From Spirochaetaceae bacterium (lineage in GTDB: Bacteria > Spirochaetota > Spirochaetia > Treponematales > Breznakiellaceae), in contig JAITKQ010000041.1 in NCBI GenBank assembly GCA_031278295.1, positions 1 to 5,829 on the forward strand: a stretch of DNA of 5,829 bases, read 5' to 3'. Shown in pieces: positions 1 to 5,794 of the stretch. A program made the translations under genes and the position numbers. Within the stretch, counting starts at the first letter, position 1; every line of letters begins with the position of its first letter. The notes under the pieces are model-generated. The model had not been told where the DNA came from and made no database searches. It saw nothing but the letters and a program-made list of their open reading frames with translations.

Positions 1-59
1 CACAGTTGATTCAAGGTGGAGAGGGGTGTATAGTTTTTAGTGGGTAGGATATTTTTCAT
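1..59 (-). CDS. Possible 5' end of an unidentified gene leaving the window
   Basis: An ATG at 59-57 opens a minus-strand frame that runs without a stop to the window edge; it starts M-K-N-I-L-P-T-K and covers 19 complete codons. No Shine-Dalgarno sequence precedes it. A TATACT hexamer (minus strand, 71-66) lies so that transcription would start at the A of the ATG, the same geometry as the kinase gene at the other end of the window. The matching -35 region is poor. The fragment is too short to identify, and the stretch could equally be intergenic or the tail of a plus-strand gene: plus frames stop at 38-40 and 45-47. Confidence 0.25.
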   Translation of the reverse strand, partial: MKNILPTKNYTPLSTLNQL

Positions 60-73
60 GTACCCAGTATAGC

Positions 74-111
74 AGCCGGGAGGTTCCGTTGGAATTCCCC
101 GGCTCTTTTTT
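74..111 (+). terminator. Rho-independent terminator reading plus strand
   Basis: The hairpin pairs AGCCGGG (74-80) with CCCGGCT (98-104). The stem continues through two G-U pairs and TTCC/GGAA (84-87/91-94) to a 3-nt loop. It is followed by C and six T (106-111). This is a textbook intrinsic terminator for a plus-strand transcript entering from the left. On the minus strand no T tract follows, so it is one-directional. Confidence 0.75.
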
Positions 112-511
112 GTCGTTAGGGTCTGGCCGTTACGGCACAACTGGTCTGAAGCGGGCCGGCGCCCTCCCGCCGAATCGGGGACTTCTTTTACAGCCCCGGC
201 GGGGCGCTTCATCGACGCGGGCCGTAAACTCCGGAAACACTACCACGCCAAAATCAGAGACAACAGTACCGCTTATGCTAAGGCGCCGTTTTACGACATC
301 CGGAAATTTTTTCAGGGACGCACCGACAAAGGAACCGTCAGAACGAGATCGGAATACGCGCTTATCTGGGCTGCGGGAAACGCCGGGGGTTTTGACAACG
401 AAGATAGCCGAGGTGTACGAATATGGCTTCTTGAGGGAACGGGGAGGGGCGCCCTCTCAAAAAACCCCCGCGCCCTTTGTCAGGGACTTGCGTAGTGACA
501 GCGCGGCCCGC
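112..511. other. Gene-poor GC-rich stretch with startless open frames
   Basis: These 400 bases separate the left terminator from the outer-membrane protein gene. A plus frame is open from 73 to a TAG at 493-495 (immediately followed by TGA) but has no ATG. The codon-aligned minus frame is open from 456 to a TAA at 130-132, also without an ATG. The plus reading gives a natural-looking stretch such as APFYDIRKFFQGR, so it may be the 3' remnant of a decayed gene. I recognise no family in either reading. A GC-rich inverted repeat (159-172 with 197-207, 3-nt bulge) adds RNA-structure potential. A plus ATG frame from 89 to 844 overlaps the terminator and the neighbouring gene and is treated as spurious. 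Confidence 0.4.
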
Positions 512-1882
512 CTAAAACGTATAACTTACGCCGAGCTTTACGAAGTTGTTTCCACGATACTGGCCGAGCTGTCCGTCCTCCACGCCGCCGAAAATTCCGC
601 CGGAACAGGAGAGCCTTACATCGTTCCTTGTCCAGATCAGCGCCGGCATCACAAGGAAATCCCTGTCTTCGATGTCCCAGACGAGGGCGGTGCGGGCTTC
701 AAGCTCGTCGCGGAGGAATTTTCTGGAGAGGGCCGCGGTAACGCGGGTAGAGCTGGCGTCCTTCCCGCCCTCGATGTCATAACTGCCGCCAGCCATCACC
801 ACCGCGAAGTCGGCGCTCCCCAACTCGTCATTTTTAAGGCGTAGCGTCTCATTCACCTGGAAGTTTAAGTTTATGCCGGCAAACAGGTCGCGGTCAAAAC
901 CGAGTGACCAGGCAAGTGACGGGTTGTACACCGCGCCGTCCGTTCCTTCCGTATCTTCGGTGATGTTGGCGGCAAACTCGGCCCGTGTATTAAAACCGTA
1001 AATGACCTGCGCATAATCAAGGCCAACCTGGTGGTAGGGGTTGTACAGGAATTCCGGCGTGATTTTATACGCCGACATATCAACCCCTATCGACACGGCC
1101 GGCTGGGGCAGGCGTCCGTAGTAGTACTGGAAACCCAGGTCGGACGAGCCGAGCGTTGTGGTAAAGCGCGCGCCCGCCTGCACGTATTCAAGCGTTGAAA
1201 TGTCGGGCTTTATTATGTCATTAACGCTGAACGGAAAAGGGGGGTTATAGAGCAAATCCATCTGTGCCGGCACCCAGGGTCCCGTTTCGGCTATGCGGTA
1301 CGGCTCGAAGCCGGGGATAAAGACCCCTTCCAGCTTTGAAAACTGGCCCAGACGCGCCGAGACGTGTACCATCGGGCGGGCGATCCTGACGCCTGAGAGG
1401 TCCGTGTTGTCCGCCATCTCGGTGAATATCACTTCGGAATCGATCGGGTTTATCACGTCCAGCGGGCCGAAGCTGTCCGCCTTGCCCCAAGTCAGCTTGC
1501 GGAGGCCCGCCTCGACATCGACATTCCCGAAATAGAGGCGGACATAGCCCTCGTCAATCACGTCCGCGACGCTTACCGGAGCGTCGCCCGGCCTGAACTT
1601 CAACTTTAAAACCCCGTCAGCGGCGGAGGAGGACACGGAAAAATTGAGCCTGCCGGTAAAAATATCTCCGAATTTCACATGGCCTGCGCCCTCGGCAAAA
1701 TCCTCACCGTAACCAAGTAGCGAAGCGGAAACTTCGCCGTCCATCCTGACGGCGACAGCCGCCGGAGAGAAGGAATCGTTCCCCCCATCTTCACCGCCGA
1801 AACCAAAGCCAAAATCCTGGGCAAAACCCGGCATGGCAAAAACCTGTGAAACAACTACCAATAAAAATATAAACCTGTTCAC
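512..1882 (-). CDS. Outer-membrane beta-barrel protein, DUF1302/porin-like
   Basis: This 456-residue protein is predicted to sit in the outer membrane as a beta-barrel. It begins with a signal peptide: N-R, then a hydrophobic core FIFLLVVVSQVFA, with likely cleavage after residue 21 or 22 (PGFA/Q/D). A Gly/Asp-rich linker follows, then alternating amphipathic strands rich in aromatic residues. It ends in SYTF, the C-terminal Phe that the BAM machinery recognises. Residues 126-148 (GLRKLTWGKAD...DVINPID) resemble the conserved block of DUF1302-type outer-membrane proteins, where a Trp-Gly motif precedes 'NxxNPxD'. The family match is from memory and moderate. The start is the GTG at 1882-1880, because AGGAGG lies 8 nt upstream and the signal peptide follows directly. 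The upstream ATG at 1915 would add 11 residues containing the ribosome binding site. The gene is divergent from an AraR-type regulator, suggesting ligand-controlled expression. The substrate is unknown. Confidence 0.8.
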   Translation of the reverse strand: MNRFIFLLVVVSQVFAMPGFAQDFGFGFGGEDGGNDSFSPAAVAVRMDGEVSASLLGYGEDFAEGAGHVKFGDIFTGRLNFSVSSSAADGVLKLKFRPGDAPVSVADVIDEGYVRLYFGNVDVEAGLRKLTWGKADSFGPLDVINPIDSEVIFTEMADNTDLSGVRIARPMVHVSARLGQFSKLEGVFIPGFEPYRIAETGPWVPAQMDLLYNPPFPFSVNDIIKPDISTLEYVQAGARFTTTLGSSDLGFQYYYGRLPQPAVSIGVDMSAYKITPEFLYNPYHQVGLDYAQVIYGFNTRAEFAANITEDTEGTDGAVYNPSLAWSLGFDRDLFAGINLNFQVNETLRLKNDELGSADFAVVMAGGSYDIEGGKDASSTRVTAALSRKFLRDELEARTALVWDIEDRDFLVMPALIWTRNDVRLSCSGGIFGGVEDGQLGQYRGNNFVKLGVSYTF

Positions 1883-1890
1883 TAGCGAAT

Positions 1891-1896
1891 CCTCCT
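1891..1896 (-). promoter_or_regulatory. Shine-Dalgarno site fixing the GTG start
   Basis: AGGAGG on the minus strand lies 8 nt before the GTG at 1882-1880. It decides in favour of the GTG start rather than the ATG at 1915, which has no purine-rich site upstream. Confidence 0.85.
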
Positions 1897-1939
1897 GTCT
1901 CAGGATGAGGGACATATTACGTTTGTTGTACCTTCCACT

Positions 1940-1968
1940 TTTATATACCAGTAATTGCGCTTTGTCTA
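1940..1968 (-). promoter_or_regulatory. Predicted sigma70 promoter of the outer-membrane gene
   Basis: On the minus strand TAGACA (1968-1963) is followed after 17 bp by TATAAA (1945-1940). This gives a start point near 1933 and a leader of about 50 nt before the GTG. Each hexamer deviates from consensus by one base, so the site is plausible but inferred. Confidence 0.55.
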
Positions 1969-2011
1969 TCCTTCAAGACATAAGGTTTTAAAACGACCCC
2001 GCGACATTATT

Positions 2012-2040
2012 TTTACATTTTGTTAAAAATTCAACACAAT
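2012..2040 (+). promoter_or_regulatory. Predicted promoter of the GntR/LacI regulator
   Basis: TTTACA (2012-2017) and CACAAT (2035-2040) are separated by 17 bp, giving a start near 2047 and a leader of about 73 nt. The -10 element is weak. An imperfect dyad (2017-2040) fills the spacer, so a bound repressor would block RNA polymerase directly. Confidence 0.45.
2017..2040. promoter_or_regulatory. Candidate operator: imperfect 24-bp dyad
   Basis: The two 12-bp halves are complementary at 9 of 12 positions, centred between 2028 and 2029. The arms contain TGTT and AACA, with outer ATT/AAT. AraR-type GntR regulators are known to bind A/T-rich dyads of the TTGT...ACAA kind, and this site fits that style. 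It overlaps the predicted promoter spacer of the regulator gene, so autorepression is the natural reading. Binding is inference. Confidence 0.45.
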
Positions 2041-2082
2041 ATATGTTACTGCTCTTAGCGGATTTTTCCAGGCCACAAAAAT

Positions 2083-2104
2083 ATATTTACAAAGAAGTAA
2101 ATAT
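2083..2104. promoter_or_regulatory. Candidate second operator: perfect 8-bp inverted repeat
   Basis: ATATTTAC (2083-2090) and GTAAATAT (2097-2104) are exact reverse complements separated by six bases. The repeat ends 15 bp before the regulator ATG and just before its weak ribosome binding site. It could be a downstream operator acting with the 2017-2040 dyad, or, as RNA, a weak hairpin near the start codon. Confidence 0.4.
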
Positions 2105-2119
2105 TTGATAAGGTAAAGC

Positions 2120-3220
2120 ATGGCCGGCATAAAATCGCGTGTCATTTGCGACGATCTTTTACGGCGCATCACATCCGGCGACTTAAGCGGGGTACTGATG
2201 CTGCCGGGGGAAGGCAAACTGGCCAAGGCTTACGCCTGTTCACGCCCAACCGTGCGGAAGGCCTTGGCGGAACTGCGCGGGGCAGGTTACATCACCAGCG
2301 CAAAAGGCTCAGGTTCGTACATTACAAGACCCGCGCGGTTTTCGCAAAAAGACAACGCGGAAACTTTTTTGGGCATAATATTTCCGAATATGGGGCCGGA
2401 ATACTTTTTTGATTTCCTGTGCAACAACCTTGCGAGTCACGCCTCCGAAAGCGGCTATTCCCTTGTATACGGCGGTTATTTATCGCCAAAATCCGAAATG
2501 TTAAAGCCGGATATTATGCGGATATGCGGCAGGTACATCGCGCAAAAGATAAAAGGCATTTTTTTTGCGCCGTTCGGCTACCATTCAAAAAACGATCAGG
2601 TTAACAAAGAAATAATCTATTCTTTCTCCAATGCCGGCGTTCCGGTAGTGCTGCTCGATTCAAATATAGAATGCTATCCCCGTCCGAATAACTTTGACCT
2701 TGTATCGCTGAACCATATACAGGCTGGCTATGTAATTACAGAACACCTGATTAAGCGAAACGCCAGACGCCTGTTTTTTCTTGCCCCTCCAAATTCACAC
2801 CATTCCGTTAAATTACGGTTTATAGGGTGCCGTGCCGCCATGACCGGCAACGGAATAATGCCGGACGAAGATATATTCGTAGAAATTGAGCGTGATGATA
2901 TTTCATGCTTGTCGCGGTTCATAAATGAAAAAAAGCCGGATACGATTCTCTGTTCAAACGATATGACCGCCATGAGTGTAATGCAGTCTCTGGAAAAACT
3001 CAGGCTGAAGGTTCCCGCTGACATTATGATCGCGGGCTTTGACAATTTAAGCAAGGTGATGCTGTTCTCCCGTTCAATCACCAGCATAGACCAGCCGGTA
3101 GATTACATAAGCCGCGCCGCCCTTAACCTGATGGTTGAGCGTATGTCGGATCCGCATAAGCCCGTATCCACCATATCTTTTTCGGGAACACTTGTAACAG
3201 GCGAATCGACCGGCGAGTAG
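2120..3220 (+). CDS. AraR-type transcription regulator (GntR HTH + LacI ligand domain)
   Basis: This 366-residue regulator fuses two parts. Residues 1-70 are a GntR-family winged helix: LPGEGKLAKAYACSRPTVRKAL (about 28-49) matches the recognition-helix region, and GAGYITSAKGSGSYI is the wing. From about residue 82 to the end lies a LacI/periplasmic-binding-protein-like ligand domain. It starts with FLGIIFPNM and includes GVPVVLLDSNIE, DLVSLNHIQAGYVITEHLI, DTILCSNDMTAMSVM, IMIAGFDN and TSIDQPVDYISRAALNLM, all typical LacI landmarks. This arrangement is that of AraR, whose ligand is a sugar; the ligand here is unknown. The ATG at 2120 has only a weak AAGG site six bases upstream, but the helix-turn-helix starts at the expected distance. 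The gene is divergent from the outer-membrane protein, its likeliest target besides itself, and ends in a terminator. The domain call is firm, the targets inferred. Confidence 0.9.
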   Translation: MAGIKSRVICDDLLRRITSGDLSGVLMLPGEGKLAKAYACSRPTVRKALAELRGAGYITSAKGSGSYITRPARFSQKDNAETFLGIIFPNMGPEYFFDFLCNNLASHASESGYSLVYGGYLSPKSEMLKPDIMRICGRYIAQKIKGIFFAPFGYHSKNDQVNKEIIYSFSNAGVPVVLLDSNIECYPRPNNFDLVSLNHIQAGYVITEHLIKRNARRLFFLAPPNSHHSVKLRFIGCRAAMTGNGIMPDEDIFVEIERDDISCLSRFINEKKPDTILCSNDMTAMSVMQSLEKLRLKVPADIMIAGFDNLSKVMLFSRSITSIDQPVDYISRAALNLMVERMSDPHKPVSTISFSGTLVTGESTGE

Positions 3221-3236
3221 GGGCCGGTTGTTTTTT
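3207..3236 (+). terminator. Rho-independent terminator of the regulator gene
   Basis: CGACCGGC (3207-3214) pairs with GCCGGTTG (3223-3230), including one G-U pair, across an 8-nt loop. Six T follow (3231-3236). The stop codon TAG (3218-3220) lies inside the loop, so the hairpin starts within the coding region. On the minus strand no T tract follows, so it does not serve the convergent racemase gene. Confidence 0.85.
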
Positions 3237-3256
3237 GTCACACCCCTTTACCCCCA

Positions 3257-3302
3257 AAATGGCGCCGCCATTTAGACCGCGCCGGCAGCCGGCCCCCGCG
3301 GT
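3257..3302 (-). terminator. Tandem hairpins after the racemase gene, possible terminator
   Basis: Two inverted repeats lie just downstream of the racemase stop. One (3276-3302) has ACCGCG/CGCGGT arms with an inner CCGG/CCGG pair and a 3-nt loop. The other (3257-3273) has 8-bp arms AAATGGCG/CGCCATTT around one base. Read on the minus strand, the second is followed by only a short T run and then G residues. It is therefore a weak or rho-assisted terminator at best. No better minus-strand candidate exists between 3221 and 3336. Confidence 0.35.
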
Positions 3303-3336
3303 GAAAGTGAGCACACACTTTTGGCCGTACCCGTAT

Positions 3337-4473
3337 TCAGCAAAAAACCCTGCTAACGTAAGCGCCGGTAAACGCGCGGAGGGCGGCGCCGTAAGAAAGT
3401 GTAAAGCGGACGCTGTCCCCCACACGGTACGGCCGGTCCGCACCGCTTATGTCAAGTATCAGGTGATCCGAGCTCGCGCCCAAAACATTTATACCGGCAT
3501 CGCAAGGAAACAGCCCGCCCGGGTCGATGTCCTGCCGGCCAAGCGCGAGCAAGGCCCGTTCAATACTGCCCCTGTCCCGGAATACCGGCGTTTCCCCAAA
3601 GGCGTCCACACCGATTTCCCCTTCAGGTACGGAGGGCTTTGTCTGTATCTCGATGATCTGCGCCTCAAGCGTAACCGCGTCGCCGAAGGTGTTTTTTATG
3701 CGCGAACCGTACGCGGTTTCGTTCCCCAAAATGAATGCCTCGCCAAGCCGCAAATTGTTTATCCCGGCAGGAAGCTCGTTTTTTTCCGCCAGATAGTACG
3801 AACTGGAATTTCCGCCGGATACCAGCAAAGGCCCGGTATCGAATTTTTCCCTGATACGTTCCGCCCAGCCGCTCAGTACCGACAGGTTATCCCTTTTGGG
3901 GATAACGGCGCCGTAACAAGTAAGGTTGCAGGCAATACCGTAGAATTGTAAATTCTTTAGAACCAAAATTGTTTCGACGGTGGAAAATATCTTTTTGTCT
4001 TCAGTGTAGTACAGGCCTTCACGCAGATCGCCCAAGTCTATCATCAAAACAATTTTATGAATCTTTTTTTGCCTTGACGCCTCCGCGTTTAAAAGTTCCA
4101 CGGTGCCTGCTTCGGAGTTAAAACTTATCCCGGCATACCGGATTACATCTTTGATTTCACAGGGCTGCGGCAGACGCAACAGTACGGTTTCTTTACCCAT
4201 GCCGGAATATGTTTTTATATTTTGGATGCGTGAATCGGCAAGATAATCAACCATTGGATCCGACAGCAGCATCCGCGTTATGCGGCTGTCGGCGCAAAAA
4301 CTTTTTGTGACAATCATTACGGAGCATCCGGCGTCCCTTACGGTCCGTGTTACCGTTTCCAGATTCCGCCGCAACTTTTCCATATCTACCATCAGGGCCG
4401 GAAACCCCGCCGCGTCTTTCATACCATTTGTCATAGGTTCGCCCACCGCTACAGTGTACCGGGCCTGCCGCAT
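3337..4473 (-). CDS. PLP-dependent ornithine/alanine racemase family enzyme
   Basis: This 378-residue enzyme matches the clostridial ornithine racemase group (alanine racemase N-terminal fold), which interconverts L- and D-ornithine with pyridoxal phosphate in the cytosol. Visible landmarks: VTKSFCAD (55-62, K57 the expected PLP lysine), LADSRI (78-83), LMIDLGDLREG (143-153), NLTCYGAVIP (183-192), SGGNSSS (219-225), GINNLRLGEA (237-246), GEIGVDAFG (285-293), GRQDIDPGGL (312-321), GASSDHLI (332-339) and SYGAALRAFTGAYV (360-373). All expected blocks are present, so it should be active, although amino-acid specificity cannot be read. The ATG at 4473 lacks a Shine-Dalgarno site. Met14 (4434) or Met18 (4422) would give the usual family N-terminus, and Met14 has a faint GGTG upstream. 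The frame is open upstream of 4473 to the poly-C tract, so this may be the C-terminal half of a fusion with the kinase. It is probably cotranscribed with the kinase, 31 nt away. No other ornithine-pathway gene is in view. Confidence 0.88.
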   Translation of the reverse strand: MRQARYTVAVGEPMTNGMKDAAGFPALMVDMEKLRRNLETVTRTVRDAGCSVMIVTKSFCADSRITRMLLSDPMVDYLADSRIQNIKTYSGMGKETVLLRLPQPCEIKDVIRYAGISFNSEAGTVELLNAEASRQKKIHKIVLMIDLGDLREGLYYTEDKKIFSTVETILVLKNLQFYGIACNLTCYGAVIPKRDNLSVLSGWAERIREKFDTGPLLVSGGNSSSYYLAEKNELPAGINNLRLGEAFILGNETAYGSRIKNTFGDAVTLEAQIIEIQTKPSVPEGEIGVDAFGETPVFRDRGSIERALLALGRQDIDPGGLFPCDAGINVLGASSDHLILDISGADRPYRVGDSVRFTLSYGAALRAFTGAYVSRVFC

Positions 4474-4504
4474 CCGGTAAACACCGGGCGGAATAGTACC
4501 AGGG

Positions 4505-5671
4505 TTAGGGGGGGGGGGGGGCGTACCTGTTCAGGTACGCTTCTATCAGCTTTGCCGTATCATTCTCGTGAATTTTAACGATTCTTTGTTCACGCGCAAA
4601 ACTTTCCGCTGAATCGGAAGCGTGGGCGGCATTCACCATCACGTTACTGCCGAATTCACGGCGAATGGTTCCGGCCGGGGCCTTGAGCGGGTCGGTGGGA
4701 CCAAGTACATCGCGGATTTTTTTTACCGCGTTCTCCCCCTCGTAGACCACGATCATGCATTTAGCGGCGTGGGCATCGCCCATGTCCGGGCGATGCCCGG
4801 ACATGAATTCGACTATCTGGTAGAATTGGTCGCGGGCATAGGCGGCGCCGAAGCTGTCGGAAAGTGATTTTTCAACCGCGTCGTCAAGCTTCAACGCGAA
4901 GTGCTGTTCCAGTAGGTCCTTCGCCTTTTTCCCAAAGATGGGCGCCAGCCTAGTTTTCAGCGCGTCTTCGACAGGGCCGTAAAAATCAAGGGCTTCCTCC
5001 TGGCGCATGTGGTGAATCTTTACCCCAACTATGCGGAGCCCTGTCTGTGAAAACATATCTATAATGGTACCTGGCCGCGCCGAGGCGAAAGTCCAGTTAT
5101 CGGGCTTTATTATCACAAGCGTACGCTCTATCTTTGAAGGGTCGGGGTACTCTATGTTTTCGATGATATTATCTGATTTTTTCAGCAGTTCCAGGAAAAG
5201 CTTAAGGTTCGCGTCCGCATCCTCCTTGCTGCGCGGGGTAAGGACGGCTGGCTCAAAAAAAACGAATTTTTCCGGATCGTCCTCGGAAACTATAAGCTCT
5301 CCGTAAGTGTCCCGTATCGTCTCGCCTGCGATGGAATTGATGGGCCTGTGTTCAGGGTACAGGTGCCCGCAAATTTCAGCAAGTTTACGGTGGGTATCCT
5401 GCCCGCTAAAAAGCAGAAACAGGGAGCGGTGCCGCCTGCCCCCCGAAGGCGCAAGGTTCCGCTCAACATAATCCGCCAGAAAACTGGGGTTGGGGGCCGC
5501 CTGCCTGCGTAGCGATTTCGCGTAGGAATCAATGAAGGTTTCGTCCGGCGCAATCACCTGTGCGCCTACCAGGTCCAAATCGGAGCGTGTCATTAACCGC
5601 GCCAAAAGCCCGCCTGTACGGCTTTTTACTACGGTATACGGTGTTATCAAGACATAAGATATGCTGTTCAT
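4505..5671 (-). CDS. Tandem nucleoside diphosphate kinase-like protein
   Basis: This 388-residue cytosolic protein has two NDK-fold halves. NDK moves the gamma-phosphate between nucleoside triphosphates and diphosphates through a phosphohistidine. The C-terminal half (about 181-370) looks catalytic. It has ERTLVIIKPD (182-191, K189 matching the nucleotide-binding Lys), GPTDPLKAPAGTIRREFG (324-341) and NAAHASDS (347-354) with H350 the phosphorylated His. A loop GHRPDMGDAHAAK (about 292-304) is inserted relative to short NDKs of about 140-150 residues. The N-terminal half (5-145) keeps the fold signatures SYVLITPYTVV and ETIRDTYGE. It lacks both the KP lysine and the NxxHxSD site, so it is likely a pseudokinase half, regulatory or structural. 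The start is the ATG at 5671: the domain begins immediately, and a consensus promoter overlaps any longer N-terminus. There is no Shine-Dalgarno site, consistent with a leaderless mRNA. The C-terminus is a homopolymer-encoded APPPP. The racemase follows 31 nt later. Confidence 0.88.
   Translation of the reverse strand: MNSISYVLITPYTVVKSRTGGLLARLMTRSDLDLVGAQVIAPDETFIDSYAKSLRRQAAPNPSFLADYVERNLAPSGGRRHRSLFLLFSGQDTHRKLAEICGHLYPEHRPINSIAGETIRDTYGELIVSEDDPEKFVFFEPAVLTPRSKEDADANLKLFLELLKKSDNIIENIEYPDPSKIERTLVIIKPDNWTFASARPGTIIDMFSQTGLRIVGVKIHHMRQEEALDFYGPVEDALKTRLAPIFGKKAKDLLEQHFALKLDDAVEKSLSDSFGAAYARDQFYQIVEFMSGHRPDMGDAHAAKCMIVVYEGENAVKKIRDVLGPTDPLKAPAGTIRREFGSNVMVNAAHASDSAESFAREQRIVKIHENDTAKLIEAYLNRYAPPPP
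4508..4521. repeat. Homopolymer of 14 G (14 C in the coding strand)
   Basis: The run lies at the 3' end of the kinase gene and encodes its last residues (A-P-P-P-P) right before TAA (4507-4505). Losing one base joins the kinase frame to the racemase frame, because no stop lies between 4506 and the racemase ATG. One extra base instead gives a short extension of unrelated residues ending at a TAG inside the racemase gene. Such tracts are prone to slippage in replication and transcription, and to sequencing error. Confidence 0.95.
4771..4805. repeat. Two overlapping perfect inverted repeats inside the kinase gene
   Basis: GGGCATCGCCC (4771-4781) pairs with GGGCGATGCCC (4788-4798) over a 6-nt loop. 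CATGTCCGGGC (4781-4791) pairs with GCCCGGACATG (4795-4805) over a 3-nt loop. Both have 11-bp perfect arms and they exclude each other, because they share 4781 and 4788-4798. They encode the loop M-S-G-H-R-P-D-M-G-D-A, which sits where tandem NDKs carry an insertion relative to short NDKs. Confidence 0.9.
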
Positions 5672-5677
5672 GGTTAT

Positions 5678-5706
5678 ATTATATGCTGTAAACCGCAGTA
5701 TGTCAA
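5678..5706 (-). promoter_or_regulatory. Exact-consensus sigma70 promoter giving a leaderless kinase mRNA
   Basis: On the minus strand TTGACA (5706-5701) and TATAAT (5683-5678) are separated by exactly 17 bp, matching the consensus at all 12 positions. Counting from the -10 element, +1 falls at 5671, the A of the kinase ATG. No Shine-Dalgarno sequence exists for this gene, which fits translation of a leaderless transcript. The promoter would drive kinase and racemase together. Confidence 0.8.
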
Positions 5707-5749
5707 TTTTCCGCAGTGAGACATCGAAAAAGTAACCGAAAAGTATGGT

Positions 5750-5778
5750 TTGAGACAGAAAGAAAATGTAACTCAAAT
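5750..5778 (+). promoter_or_regulatory. Possible promoter of the rightmost gene
   Basis: TTGAGA (5750-5755) and TCAAAT (5773-5778) are 17 bp apart, with one and two mismatches to consensus. The start would be near 5785, leaving a leader of about 24 nt that includes the AGGAGG at 5795-5800. It is divergent from the kinase promoter about 45 bp away, so the two could influence each other. Confidence 0.4.
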
Positions 5779-5794
5779 TAAACTAAAGGGTATC

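Noticed and set aside
444..486. GC-rich inverted repeats near a six-A run, considered as a minus-strand terminator for the outer-membrane gene
   Set aside because: On the minus strand the T run precedes rather than follows the better hairpin, and the wider 6-bp stem has no T tail.
89..844. Plus-strand open frame of 251 residues
   Set aside because: It starts inside the terminator hairpin, has no ribosome binding site and overlaps over 300 bases of the clearly coding outer-membrane gene on the other strand. Its protein is Arg/Pro/Ser-rich with no family resemblance.
1883..1915. ATG start 11 codons upstream for the outer-membrane protein
   Set aside because: The extension contains the AGGAGG site and would bury the signal peptide; GTG at 1882 is better supported.
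1985..1994. 10-bp palindrome GTTTTAAAAC in the divergent intergenic region
   Set aside because: Short A/T-rich palindromes like this are expected by chance and it does not match the other dyads.
3123..3443. Minus-strand open frame of 106 residues
   Set aside because: It straddles the ends of two convergent conserved genes in a non-coding frame.
3235..3951. Plus-strand open frame of 238 residues
   Set aside because: It is antisense to the conserved racemase and includes translated terminator and hairpin DNA; there is no plausible start signal or domain.
5672..5776. 35-residue N-terminal extension of the kinase
   Set aside because: It would read through the exact-consensus promoter, and the NDK domain begins right after the ATG at 5671.
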